From NCBI GenBank assembly GCA_037133675.1, contig JBAXNR010000001.1:1-64000 (forward strand): 64,000 nucleotides of DNA, written 5' to 3'. The stretch is from UBA4132 sp037133675 (GTDB lineage Bacteria; Pseudomonadota; Gammaproteobacteria; Methylococcales; Methylomonadaceae). This document shows, piece by piece, positions 7,960 through 16,483 of this stretch. Each line of letters begins with the position of its first letter. Position 1 is the stretch's first letter. The notes under the pieces are model-generated. The model had not been told where the DNA came from. It worked only from the letters and a program-made list of their open reading frames with translations, and did not search any database. The translations under genes and the position numbers were made by a program.

Positions 7960-8328
7960 CTAATCGTCTATATCTTCATAAAACTGTTTTTCAAAACGCG
8001 GCGTGCAGAGCGCGAGAAAAACTAAATCGTCTTCGCCTGTATTGGTGATTTTTTGTGCGCAGTGCGGCGGAATGATGACAACATTGCCCACGTTGACGGT
8101 TTGTGTGGGTAAATCACCAACTTCCACACTGCCTTGCCCTGACAAAATAACATAGCGTTCAACCAGATGGTTTAAGCGATGTAAACGGGTACTCATGCCT
8201 GTTTTAAGCCGCGCTCTGGCGATCGATAGCTGTGGGTCTTGCGCGGTGTTTGATAATTCTAAAATAAAACAGCCTTCTTCAAAGTAATATTCATCACTTT
8301 CTGAGGTTTTTATTATTTGTGCTTGCAT
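7960..8328 (-). CDS. Single-domain cupin protein
   Basis: 122-residue small cupin. It has the two usual motifs: HRLNHLVERYVILSGQGSVEVGD near residue 50-70, and a weaker second motif around VIIPPHCAQKITNTGEDDL. Metal ligands would be the His, Glu and second His. Such proteins range from mannose-6-phosphate isomerase-like to regulatory sugar-binding proteins, and nothing in the sequence picks one. It is cytosolic by prediction. It is divergent from lepA, sharing the 8329-8549 intergenic stretch. Confidence 0.8.
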   Translation of the reverse strand: MQAQIIKTSESDEYYFEEGCFILELSNTAQDPQLSIARARLKTGMSTRLHRLNHLVERYVILSGQGSVEVGDLPTQTVNVGNVVIIPPHCAQKITNTGEDDLVFLALCTPRFEKQFYEDIDD

Positions 8329-8465
8329 TGGCTTTATCCGAATTCTGACGCTAGGATGTTTTTTTTATTATACCCTTTCAGGGTGATATTCGCTTATTGC
8401 GACACTGTGCGATGTCGCTTTATGATTGAAATAAACAATCTAAGCTTTAAGTGTCGTGTGTCTGT

Positions 8466-8471
8466 TATAAT
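8466..8471 (+). promoter_or_regulatory. Possible -10 box upstream of lepA
   Basis: A perfect TATAAT lies about 80 bases before the lepA GTG start, in the only sizeable gap upstream of the block. No good TTGACA is seen 17 bases upstream, so this is tentative. Confidence 0.3.
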
Positions 8472-8549
8472 ACAATCCTTTTCAAACTTATGCTTAGGCC
8501 AACGCGCTAGGCGTAACCTCTTAGAACCTCACTACCCCTTAAAAACACC

Positions 8550-10349
8550 GTGGATTTAAAACATATTCGTAACTTCTCCATTATCGCGCATATCGATCAT
8601 GGCAAATCAACGCTTGCTGATCGTTTTATTCAACTTTGCGGAGGACTCACTAACCGCGAAATGTCTGCACAAGTGCTTGATTCGATGGATATTGAACGTG
8701 AGCGTGGCATCACCATTAAAGCACAAAGTGTGACGCTGGATTTTAAAGCCAAAGACGGCGAAACCTATCAGCTTAATTTTATTGATACCCCTGGTCATGT
8801 CGATTTTTCCTACGAAGTCTCGCGTTCATTAGCCGCTTGCGAAGGCGCGTTGTTAGTGGTGGATGCCGCGCAAGGTGTGGAAGCGCAAAGTGTAGCGAAT
8901 TGTTATACGGCGATTGAACAAGGGCTGGAAGTTGTGCCTGTGTTGAATAAAATTGATTTGCCGTCGGCTGAACCTGAACGTGTACTGGCTGAAATTGAGG
9001 AAGTGATTGGTATTCCTGCCGATGAAGCCTTGATGATTAGCGCGAAAACAGGCTTAGGCGTTCATGATGTCTTAGAGCAATTGGTACTGAAAATACCACC
9101 GCCACAGGGTAATATTGATGGTCCGTTGCAAGCTCTAATTATTGATTCATGGTTTGACAGTTATTTGGGCGTAGTATCGTTGGTGCGCATTGTTCATGGT
9201 AGCATTAAGCGCAAACAAAAAATTACTATCATGTCTACGGGTAAGTCATTTTTGGCTGAAACCGTCGGCGTGTTTACGCCTAAGCGTTTGGAACGGGATA
9301 TTTTAAACACGGGCGAAGTGGGCTATGTGGTTGCGGGGATTAAGGATATTTTCGGCGCACCTGTCGGCGATACCATAACTTGGACGGATAAACCAGCAGC
9401 TGAACCTCTAATAGGTTTTCAACGCGTACAACCACGCGTGTTTGCAGGTTTGTATCCTGTTAGTTCCGATGATTATGAAAATTTGCGTGAAGCTCTGAAT
9501 AAATTAAATTTAAACGATGCAGCGTTACAATTTGAACCTGAAACCTCTCAGGCATTAGGCTTTGGTTTTCGTTGCGGTTTTTTGGGAATGCTGCACATGG
9601 AAATCGTGCAGGAGCGGTTAGAGCGTGAATATAATGTGGACTTAATCACCACTGCGCCGACGGTTATCTATGAAGTCATCACCCAAACGAATGAGATTCT
9701 CATGGTTGATAATCCTGCTAAATTACCCGAAAACGGCACGATGAAAGAAATTCGTGAGCCAATTATTCGTGCCAATATTTTAGTGCCACAAGCGTATTTG
9801 GGTAATGTAATTACTTTGTGTATCGAAAAGCGTGGCGTACAAAAAGATATGCAGTATGTCGCAGGTCAAGTATCGTTACATTATGAAATGCCGCTCAGTG
9901 AAGTGGTGCTGGATTTCTTTGATCGTTTAAAATCGGTCAGTCGTGGTTTTGCCTCGTTTGATTATGAGTTTTTACGTTTTCAAGAAGCCGATTTGGTGAA
10001 GTTGGATGTGTTAATTAATGCAGAAAAAATCGATGCCTTATCCATTATTGTGCATAAAGATTTAAGCCTGACACGCGGTCGAGCATTAGTCGAAAAAATG
10101 AAAGATTTGATTCCAAAGCAGATGTATGAAGTGGCAATTCAAGCGGCGATTGGTTCTAAAATTATCGCCCGTTCTACCGTTAAAGCCATGCGTAAAGATG
10201 TGACGGCAAAATGTTATGGCGGTGATATTAGCCGCAAGAAAAAATTATTACAGAAACAAAAAGACGGTAAAAAACGCATGAAACAAGTGGGCAATATTGA
10301 GATTCCTCAAGAGGCATTTTTAGCGGTATTGCAATTGAATAAAGAATAG
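8550..10349 (+). CDS. lepA: Elongation factor 4 (LepA)
   Basis: Ribosome-associated GTPase that back-translocates or remodels stalled ribosomes. At 599 residues it is exactly family length. It has a GTG start and a G1 motif within AHIDHGKST at the N-terminus. The G3 motif is DTPGHVDFSYEVSRSLAACEGALLVVDA, and the G4 motif is NKIDLP. The LepA-specific C-terminal domain ends in a basic stretch (KCYGGDISRKKKLLQKQKDGKKRMK). It heads the block lepA-lepB-DUF4845-rnc-era-pdxJ. A CTTTAAAG-centred hairpin separates it from lepB. Confidence 0.97.
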   Translation: MDLKHIRNFSIIAHIDHGKSTLADRFIQLCGGLTNREMSAQVLDSMDIERERGITIKAQSVTLDFKAKDGETYQLNFIDTPGHVDFSYEVSRSLAACEGALLVVDAAQGVEAQSVANCYTAIEQGLEVVPVLNKIDLPSAEPERVLAEIEEVIGIPADEALMISAKTGLGVHDVLEQLVLKIPPPQGNIDGPLQALIIDSWFDSYLGVVSLVRIVHGSIKRKQKITIMSTGKSFLAETVGVFTPKRLERDILNTGEVGYVVAGIKDIFGAPVGDTITWTDKPAAEPLIGFQRVQPRVFAGLYPVSSDDYENLREALNKLNLNDAALQFEPETSQALGFGFRCGFLGMLHMEIVQERLEREYNVDLITTAPTVIYEVITQTNEILMVDNPAKLPENGTMKEIREPIIRANILVPQAYLGNVITLCIEKRGVQKDMQYVAGQVSLHYEMPLSEVVLDFFDRLKSVSRGFASFDYEFLRFQEADLVKLDVLINAEKIDALSIIVHKDLSLTRGRALVEKMKDLIPKQMYEVAIQAAIGSKIIARSTVKAMRKDVTAKCYGGDISRKKKLLQKQKDGKKRMKQVGNIEIPQEAFLAVLQLNKE

Positions 10350-10370
10350 AGTTTTTTAGATTTGAACATG

Positions 10371-10399
10371 GCTGCAAGTCCTTTAAAGTACTTGCAGTC
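10371..10399. repeat. CTTTAAAG-centred hairpin between lepA and lepB
   Basis: Near-perfect palindrome GCTGCAAGTCCTTTAAAG... / ...ACTTGCAGTC, followed by ATTAA. Its centre and the trailing GCAGTCATTAA match the inner palindromes of the elements at 391-490 and 43217-43303, but the outer inverted repeats are lacking. It could serve as an intra-operon attenuator or RNA-processing site. There is no T tract typical of a strong intrinsic terminator. Confidence 0.55.
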
Positions 10400-10441
10400 A
10401 TTAAATAAGCATCTCTAATAATTATTACTATTAGGACAGTT

Positions 10442-11218
10442 ATGGATTTTGATTTTTCCTTTTTTTTGTTGGTAGCAACTATTGTGACGGGGATAGTTTG
10501 GGGCGGTTATTTGCTGTTCCTTAAATCCCAACAGCGCGAGTTTGATGAAGCCAATGAACCGTGGGCTGTTGAGTATGCGCGGTCTTTTTTTCCTGTGGTG
10601 TTGATCGTGTTACTGTTACGCTCGTTTTTAGCTGAGCCGTTTCGCATTCCTTCTGCTTCAATGATGCCAACGCTATTAATCGGTGATTTTATTCTGGTGA
10701 ATAAATTTACTTACGGCATACGGCTACCCGTATTTAATACCAAGATAATCGAACTGGGTAAACCCACACGCGGTGATATTGTAGTATTTCGTTATCCTAA
10801 AGACCCCACAGTTGATTATATTAAGCGGGTGATTGGCTTACCTGGTGATAAAATCACTTATGATAATAAAAAACTTTATGTCAATGATCATCCTGTTAAC
10901 TACCAATCATTAGGTTCTTACCACGGTGTTGGGCAAGGTGAGGATATGACAGGGGCTGAACAATTGCAGGAAGATTTAACAGGCGTAAAACACAATATTC
11001 TTATTAGGCATGACGCATCATCGGCAGAAGGTGTTTATGTTGTCCCTGAAGGACATTATTTTGCTATGGGTGACAATCGTGATAATAGCAATGATGGTCG
11101 CTATTGGGGCTTTATACCCGAAGAAAATTTAGTGGGTAAAGCTTTTTTTATCTGGATGAGCTGGGACTGGCAAGATAAAGGTGTGGGACTGAATCGCATC
11201 GGAACAGTATTGCAATAA
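10442..11218 (+). CDS. lepB: Signal peptidase I
   Basis: Inner-membrane serine protease that removes Sec and Tat signal peptides. The 258-residue protein has a first membrane segment (FFLLVATIVTGIVWGGYLLF), then a second (FFPVVLIVLLLRSFLAEPFRIPS). The nucleophile Ser lies in IPSASMMPTLLIGDFILVNK. The catalytic Lys is in GDIVVFRYPKDPTVDYIKRVIGLPGD, and the MGDNRDNSNDGRYWGFIPEENLVGKA box near the C-terminus is canonical. It lies between lepA and DUF4845, as in other gammaproteobacteria. Confidence 0.96.
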   Translation: MDFDFSFFLLVATIVTGIVWGGYLLFLKSQQREFDEANEPWAVEYARSFFPVVLIVLLLRSFLAEPFRIPSASMMPTLLIGDFILVNKFTYGIRLPVFNTKIIELGKPTRGDIVVFRYPKDPTVDYIKRVIGLPGDKITYDNKKLYVNDHPVNYQSLGSYHGVGQGEDMTGAEQLQEDLTGVKHNILIRHDASSAEGVYVVPEGHYFAMGDNRDNSNDGRYWGFIPEENLVGKAFFIWMSWDWQDKGVGLNRIGTVLQ

Positions 11219-11246
11219 CATTCTTTTTAATTGTTTGGAGAAAAAA

Positions 11247-11618
11247 ATGAAACCATCACTCAAAAAGCAACAAGGCATGACACTGATTTCAATGTCTTGT
11301 ATCGCTATCGTCATTATTTCTATGTTCTTACTAGCTCTCAACATAACACCTATTTACATGGAACACAGTAAAGTGATAGGTGCGTTAGAGTCAATTAAAA
11401 AAACTCCTGAAGCGAAAAATGAAAGCTCTGAACTACTTAATGTTAGATTATTTAAAATATTGGGTATCAATAATGTTGAGGCTGTCACTAAAGACAATGT
11501 CACTATTACCAGAGAAGATACTGGAACTACAAAAATACAGATTAGGTATGAAGTAGTTAAAAAAGTGGTAGGGAATGCCAGTATTTTAGTCGAATTTGAC
11601 GATACTGTGGATATTTGA
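11247..11618 (+). CDS. DUF4845 family membrane protein
   Basis: 123-residue protein with a single N-terminal membrane helix (GMTLISMSCIAIVIISMFLLALNI) and a soluble C-terminal domain. The QQGMTLI phrase resembles a type IV pilin-like leader, as is common in this family. The start is taken at the ATG at 11247, with GGAG 7 nt upstream, rather than the TTG at 11235. DUF4845 genes sit between lepB and rnc in many gammaproteobacteria, which is the main support. Function is unknown, with export or membrane association likely. Confidence 0.85.
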   Translation: MKPSLKKQQGMTLISMSCIAIVIISMFLLALNITPIYMEHSKVIGALESIKKTPEAKNESSELLNVRLFKILGINNVEAVTKDNVTITREDTGTTKIQIRYEVVKKVVGNASILVEFDDTVDI

Positions 11619-11635
11619 AAATAGGTCGGTAATTC

Positions 11636-12319
11636 GTGATAAACAAACCAGAAGTCTTATGCAAAAAACTAGGATTAACCTTTAATACCCCTGAGATTTT
11701 TGTGACGGCTTTAACTCATCGCAGTGCCAGTGCAAAAAATAATGAACGGTTAGAGTTTTTGGGTGATTCAATTTTAGGATTTGTCATTGCAGAGCAACTC
11801 TATCAACGCTTTCCCACTGCCCCAGAAGGTGTATTAAGTCGCCTCCGAGCCAGTTTAGTGAATCAAAGTACATTAGCAGAAGTGGCAAGACAGTATCAGC
11901 TAGGAGATTATTTGTTGCTAGGTTCAGGCGAGTTGAAAAGTGGTGGTTTTCGCCGTGATTCTATTTTATCAGACGCGCTAGAAGCTGTTATAGCTGCATT
12001 ATTCATCGATCAAGGTATAGCCGCTTGTCAGCAATGGATAGCTCAATTATTTGCAGAAAAACTAGCATCATTATCGTTAGATAATTGGCAAAAAGACCCT
12101 AAAACTCAATTGCAAGAACTGATGCAAGCCAAAAAAATGGATTTGCCTGACTATGAGTTAATCACCATGTCTGGGCTGGCTCATGAACAAACCTTTAAGG
12201 TTCAGTGTACCGTACCATTAATTGCAAAAACGGTTATTGGTACAGGTATTTCCAGAAAAAAAGCCGAGCAATCAGCAGCAGAGCAAATGCTCCAATTATT
12301 AAATGAGGATAAGCAATGA
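11636..12319 (+). CDS. rnc: Ribonuclease III
   Basis: Double-stranded-RNA endonuclease for rRNA processing and mRNA decay. The 227-residue protein has the catalytic signature ERLEFLGDSILGF at about residue 37 and the second acidic motif DALEAVIAALFID. A C-terminal double-stranded-RNA-binding domain follows (KTQLQELMQAKKMDLPDYE...GISRKKAEQSAAEQML). It has a GTG start. Its stop overlaps the era start (ATGA), indicating translational coupling. Confidence 0.96.
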   Translation: MINKPEVLCKKLGLTFNTPEIFVTALTHRSASAKNNERLEFLGDSILGFVIAEQLYQRFPTAPEGVLSRLRASLVNQSTLAEVARQYQLGDYLLLGSGELKSGGFRRDSILSDALEAVIAALFIDQGIAACQQWIAQLFAEKLASLSLDNWQKDPKTQLQELMQAKKMDLPDYELITMSGLAHEQTFKVQCTVPLIAKTVIGTGISRKKAEQSAAEQMLQLLNEDKQ

Positions 12320-13197
12320 ATTGCGGTTTTGTCGCCTTAATCGGTCGTCCCAATGTCGGTAAATCAACCCTAATGAATCACTTGCTGAAACAAAAAATCA
12401 GCATTACGTCACGCAAGCCACAAACTACGCGTCACCGTATTTTAGGAATTAATACCACCGAAGCAGGGCAAGCCATTTATATGGATACCCCTGGAATGCA
12501 CAACAATGAAAAACGTGCATTAAACCGTTATTTAAATCGCACAGCAGAAACCACATTGCTCGGTGTCGATGTAATTGTCTGGTTGATTGATGGTTTATCG
12601 TGGCATGAATACGATGAAGTTATTTTCAAAAAACTGGAACAAGCGGGCTTGCCTGTGATTCTTGCAGTCAATAAAGTCGATAAAGTCCAAGATAAAGAAA
12701 AAATCCTAGAGTTTTTTGCTACCGCACAACATCGCTTTCCGTTTAAACAGCTAGTGCCTATTTCAGCCTTAAAAAGCACGAATCTGGACTTGCTAGAAAG
12801 TTTGATTATGCAATTATTGCCAGAAGCTGGCTTGATTTATCCTGAAGATCAAATCACCGACCGCCCCGAACGCTTTTTAGCCGCTGAAATTGTTCGTGAA
12901 AAACTGACCCGCCGTTTAGGGGCAGAATTGCCCTATGAAATCACGGTTGAAATAGAACGCTATGAAGAAAAGCCGCGTATTACTAAAATATACGCCATTA
13001 TTTGGGTAGAACGGCTGAGCCAAAAAAATATTGTTATCGGTAAAGATGGCGAAATGTTAAAAAAAGTCGGTGTTGATGCTCGCATCGATATAGAAAAACT
13101 GATTGGTCAAAAAGTTTATCTGGAATTATGGGTTAAAGTTAAAAAAGGTTGGTCAGATAATGAGCGTGCCTTACAAAGTCTAGGGTTTAACGATTGA
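12316..13197 (+). CDS. era: GTPase Era
   Basis: Essential GTPase that binds the 3' end of 16S rRNA during 30S maturation. The 293-residue protein has G1 GRPNVGKST, G2 with KPQTTRHRI, G3 DTPGM and G4 NKVD. A KH domain follows in the last third (AEIVREKLTRRLGAELPYEI...IVIGKDGEMLKKVG). It is coupled to rnc by a 4-nt overlap. In E. coli recO comes next; here pdxJ follows after 7 nt. Confidence 0.96.
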   Translation: MNCGFVALIGRPNVGKSTLMNHLLKQKISITSRKPQTTRHRILGINTTEAGQAIYMDTPGMHNNEKRALNRYLNRTAETTLLGVDVIVWLIDGLSWHEYDEVIFKKLEQAGLPVILAVNKVDKVQDKEKILEFFATAQHRFPFKQLVPISALKSTNLDLLESLIMQLLPEAGLIYPEDQITDRPERFLAAEIVREKLTRRLGAELPYEITVEIERYEEKPRITKIYAIIWVERLSQKNIVIGKDGEMLKKVGVDARIDIEKLIGQKVYLELWVKVKKGWSDNERALQSLGFND

Positions 13198-13204
13198 GGT
13201 TAAC

Positions 13205-13951
13205 ATGGAAAAACAGTTGATTTTATTAGGTGTTAATATCGATCATGTTGCTACGCTAAGACAAGCGCGAGGCACGCTATACCCAGAACCATTGCAAGCC
13301 GCATTAATTGCCGAACAAGCAGGCGCGGATGGTATCACCGCACATTTGCGCGAAGATCGCCGCCATATTCAAGACCGTGATATTTTTCTATTAAAAGAGT
13401 TGATACACACGCGCTTAAATTTTGAAATGGGTGTGACTGATGAAATGCTTGCTATCGCTATTAATGTCCAACCTTATGCTTGTTGTTTAGTACCTGAAAA
13501 ACGCGCCGAACTCACTACCGAAGGCGGCTTAGACGTGGCAGGTAACTTACCTCGCTTACAATCCGCTTGTGATAAATTAGCCGAAGCAGGCATTGAAGTG
13601 TCGTTATTTATCGACCCAGAAGAAGCCCAAATTGATGCAGCCATTAAAGCAGGTGCGCCTGTTATCGAACTACATACTGGCTGTTATGCGAACGCAAAAA
13701 CACCCGTGGAAGAAGCAGAAGAACTGGAGCGTATACGTTTAGCTGCGCATTATGCTTACAGTGCAGGCTTGCAAGTCAACGCAGGGCATGGGCTAAATTT
13801 TTATAATGTCGAAGCGATATGTGCAATACCCGAAATTGTTGAACTAAATATCGGACATTCGATTATTGCCCAAGCCTTATTTTCAGGGTTAGCGCAAACA
13901 GTGAAAGACTTAAAGCACATAATGAGACAAGCAAGACTACAGAGTATTTAG
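13205..13951 (+). CDS. pdxJ: Pyridoxine 5'-phosphate synthase
   Basis: Condenses 1-deoxyxylulose 5-phosphate with 3-amino-2-oxopropyl phosphate to form pyridoxine 5'-phosphate, the last ring-building step of DXP-dependent vitamin B6 synthesis. The 248-residue TIM barrel has the signatures LGVNIDHVATLRQARGT, GADGITAHLREDRRHIQD, FEMGVTDEM, CLVPEKR..LTTEGGLDV, SLFIDPE and VNAGHGLNF. Typical E. coli neighbours recO and acpS are both absent: era precedes it directly and a restriction-modification pair follows. Confidence 0.96.
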   Translation: MEKQLILLGVNIDHVATLRQARGTLYPEPLQAALIAEQAGADGITAHLREDRRHIQDRDIFLLKELIHTRLNFEMGVTDEMLAIAINVQPYACCLVPEKRAELTTEGGLDVAGNLPRLQSACDKLAEAGIEVSLFIDPEEAQIDAAIKAGAPVIELHTGCYANAKTPVEEAEELERIRLAAHYAYSAGLQVNAGHGLNFYNVEAICAIPEIVELNIGHSIIAQALFSGLAQTVKDLKHIMRQARLQSI

Positions 13952-13957
13952 TCATCA

Positions 13958-13988
13958 TTGGAGTTCAAAATATGTTTTTGGACTCCAA
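13958..13988 (+). terminator. Hairpin after pdxJ
   Basis: Stem TTGGAGTTCAAAA / TTTTTGGACTCCAA with one mismatch and a short loop lies 7 bases after the pdxJ stop. It is the probable end of the lepA-to-pdxJ transcript. It lacks a downstream T run, although the stem itself is U-rich on its 3' side. Confidence 0.55.
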
Positions 13989-14216
13989 ATACCTCACATA
14001 AGCAAAGTGTAAAAGTGGTAAAGCCATTGCTTGCGCCGCCTGCATAAATTATTCATCTCGCCTTTAACAGCTCCGCATTTCGCTATTCTACAGACAATAC
14101 AGCTTTCTGAATTGGCACTCTACGCGACAGTGATAGATAGTTGTATTGATGTTATGATTATCAGATAGGTAGAGACGATAACCAAAACTTAGTCAAAAAC
14201 TCAGAGTAATATTTTA

Positions 14217-14960
14217 ATGAATAATTACAACCTATCATTTATTAGCAACGCCGATTTATTTAATCACGTCCAACAAACGGTTGAAAAATATCGTTTTACC
14301 ATTGATTTAGCCGAATTCAATAAAAATATTATTGACCCAATCAAGCTAACATTTGATGCCAAAGTGTACGATAAAAGTATTGAAAAAGTCGTTGAATCTG
14401 AGATTTTAAGACAACTAGATAAATCTAATACTAACCATATAGGGTATTTCCACCAAAATATTTTCAAATATATTGGTGAGAGCTGGCGTGTGCCTGATAC
14501 GGGGTTTGATGTGGTCAACGATACACAAAAAATCTATGTTGAAATGAAAAATAAGCACAACACCATGAATTCATCCTCGGCGCAAAAAACCTATATAGGA
14601 ATGCAAGATAAGCTACTTAAAGAACCCGATGCAACCTGTATGCTGGTTGAAGTGATTGCCACTAAAAGCCAAAATGTGAAATGGGTGGCTAGTATTAATA
14701 AAAAGCAAATTTCTCATGAACGTATTCGACGTGTTTCTATCGATAGATTTTACGAAATAGTCACAGGTGAGCCAACCGCATTTAAACAGTTATGTGAAAA
14801 ATTACCCACTGTGATTGAAGATGTGGTTAGCTCACTTTCTCAAAGGAGCAGTGTGAACACCGTTTTTGATGAACTGAAAAAAATATCCCCGAATTTACCG
14901 AAAAGCCTGTATTTGCTTGCCTTTAAAAAATACCAAGGCTTTGAGCAATTTGAATTATGA
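14217..14960 (+). CDS. Type II restriction endonuclease, Eco47II-like
   Basis: 247-residue predicted endonuclease. The overall sequence (start NNYNLSFISNADLFNHVQQTVEKY, middle HIGYFHQNIFKYIGE.WRVPDTGFDVV) fits the Eco47II family, whose members cut GGWCC or GGNCC sites. The likely PD-(D/E)XK active site is the D of PDTGFDVV with the E and K of YVEMKNKH. The 3' end overlaps the methyltransferase start by 4 nt (ATGA). It is followed by its partner on the same strand, and the pair replaces whatever would normally follow pdxJ. Family assignment is from memory of motif patterns; the exact site specificity is inference. Confidence 0.78.
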   Translation: MNNYNLSFISNADLFNHVQQTVEKYRFTIDLAEFNKNIIDPIKLTFDAKVYDKSIEKVVESEILRQLDKSNTNHIGYFHQNIFKYIGESWRVPDTGFDVVNDTQKIYVEMKNKHNTMNSSSAQKTYIGMQDKLLKEPDATCMLVEVIATKSQNVKWVASINKKQISHERIRRVSIDRFYEIVTGEPTAFKQLCEKLPTVIEDVVSSLSQRSSVNTVFDELKKISPNLPKSLYLLAFKKYQGFEQFEL

Positions 14961-16012
14961 GTCTTAAATCAATTGAATTATTCGCAGGCGCGGGCGGTTT
15001 AGCACTGGGGTTGGAAAAAGCAGGATTTAACGCGGTATTACTCAACGAAATTGATAAACACGCGTGTGCCACATTACGCCATAATCGCCCACAGTGGAAT
15101 GTTGTTGAGAGTAGTATTGCGCATATCGACTTCACATCTTATCGTTACAAAATTGATTTTGTTTCAGGCGGTTTTCCTTGCCAATCGTTTTCGTATGCGG
15201 GTAAGCAAGGCGGTTTTGATGATGTGCGTGGCACTTTATTTTTTGAATTTGCTAGAGCGATAGGTGAAATTCAGCCAGCGGTTTTTTTAGCCGAAAATGT
15301 ACGCGGATTGTTAAGTCACGATGGCGGTCGCACTTTAGCGACTATTAAAAATGTGATTGCTGACTTAGGCTATACCTTAGTGGGTTCATCAGTTTTAAAA
15401 GCCATGCACTATCGCGTACCGCAAAAACGCGAACGCTTGTTTTTGGTGGGAGTGCGTAATGATTTAGCACATAAAGCAGACTTTAGTTTTCCTAAACCGC
15501 ATGAACGCGTGATGACTTTACGAGATGGATTAAAAGCAGGGGAATTATATGATTGTGATGTTCCCGAATCGGTTGGGCAACTGTATCCACCGAAAAAAAA
15601 AGCTGTATTAGATTTAGTACCAGCAGGCGGATGTTGGCGACATTTGCCCGAAGCGATACAGCGTGAATACATGAAGAAAAGTTATTTTTTAGGCGGCGGT
15701 AAAACAGGCATGGCGCGGCGTTTGTCGTGGGATGAAGCGAGTTTAACACTAACCTGCGCACCTGCTCAAAATCAAACTGAACGCTGTCATCCCGATGAAA
15801 CGCGTCCTTTAACTGTGCGTGAATATGCACGCATACAAACTTTCCCCGATGATTGGCAATTTATGGGGTCAATGTCAGCGCAATACAAACAAATTGGTAA
15901 TGCTGTGCCTGTAAATTTAGCGTGTGCAGTAGGCAACAGTTTGATTCATATACTTAATAATTTAAATAGAGCAGATGCAGCTCACAAATACTGTAAGCAA
16001 GTAGCCGCGTAA
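14957..16012 (+). CDS. DNA (cytosine-5) methyltransferase, Eco47II/Sau96I-type
   Basis: 351-residue C5-cytosine methylase protecting the host from the adjacent endonuclease. Motif I is SIELFAGAGGLALGLEKAGF, motif IV is GGFPCQSFSYAGKQGG with the catalytic Cys, and motif VI is AENVRGLLSHDGG. Motif VIII is PQKRERLFLVG, motif IX is PLTVREYARIQTFPD, and motif X is QIGNAVPVNLA. The target-recognition region lies between VIII and IX (about 190-285). The likely target is a GGNCC- or GGWCC-type site by analogy with Eco47II partners. The start codon is inside the endonuclease gene. Confidence 0.93.
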   Translation: MSLKSIELFAGAGGLALGLEKAGFNAVLLNEIDKHACATLRHNRPQWNVVESSIAHIDFTSYRYKIDFVSGGFPCQSFSYAGKQGGFDDVRGTLFFEFARAIGEIQPAVFLAENVRGLLSHDGGRTLATIKNVIADLGYTLVGSSVLKAMHYRVPQKRERLFLVGVRNDLAHKADFSFPKPHERVMTLRDGLKAGELYDCDVPESVGQLYPPKKKAVLDLVPAGGCWRHLPEAIQREYMKKSYFLGGGKTGMARRLSWDEASLTLTCAPAQNQTERCHPDETRPLTVREYARIQTFPDDWQFMGSMSAQYKQIGNAVPVNLACAVGNSLIHILNNLNRADAAHKYCKQVAA

Positions 16013-16031
16013 ACTTGTTTGTGCTGGATGG

Positions 16032-16238
16032 TATGCAAAGGCAAAAGCTGGTCACTCGTGAATCATTTTATCCCCGTTGATTTTGCAGCGTTTGAAACCG
16101 CCTACAAAACACTGACCGTCCTTCAATCATCACGCCTACCAGTAACGATAGTTTTCTTACCACAGGTTTATTTAAAGCGGGCAACTAATCCTTTATTCCT
16201 AGACTGATTTTTTCCGCTAATTTTTTGACGGTACTCAT
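16032..16238 (-). pseudogene. Possible decayed transposase 5' end (IS4-like)
   Basis: The minus strand starts MSTVKKLAEKISLGIKD, meets an in-frame TAG, then continues LPALNKPVVRKLSLLVGVMI and EGRSV, after which the frame breaks. The pattern of a basic lead followed by 'L..KPV.RKL.LLV..MIE.RSV' resembles the N-terminus of IS4-group transposases. No inverted repeats or rest of the gene are seen. This would be a relic beside the restriction pair; the family assignment is tentative. Confidence 0.35.
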
Positions 16239-16339
16239 GGCAGAATCCTCAAAGCTTTAAATAGTTTTTATAATGTGCAAAAAATGACAGGTGGCAAGGT
16301 ACGAATTTTTCACCTAAGGCAATACCGCCCTATCAATGG

Positions 16340-16345
16340 TATAAT
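16340..16345 (+). promoter_or_regulatory. Possible -10 box upstream of gyrA
   Basis: A perfect TATAAT lies about 140 bases before the gyrA ATG, within an otherwise gene-free stretch. The -35 match is poor. A good ribosome site (AGGGA) sits just before the ATG. Confidence 0.3.
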
Positions 16346-16483
16346 TACCCTTGTAATTAACCCCAGACTTAAGCCTTGCTTGCTTTTAAAAATCAGACGA
16401 GTCTTTTAATGTTGTTGGGTTGAGTTGTTTATGATTGCACACTGACTGCTGTCAGTGGTTGCCAACTAACAGATTAGGGAACT

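Noticed and set aside
16019..16207. 62-codon plus-strand frame after the Eco47II-like methylase
   Set aside because: No resemblance to a family; the opposite strand gives a better explanation as transposase debris.
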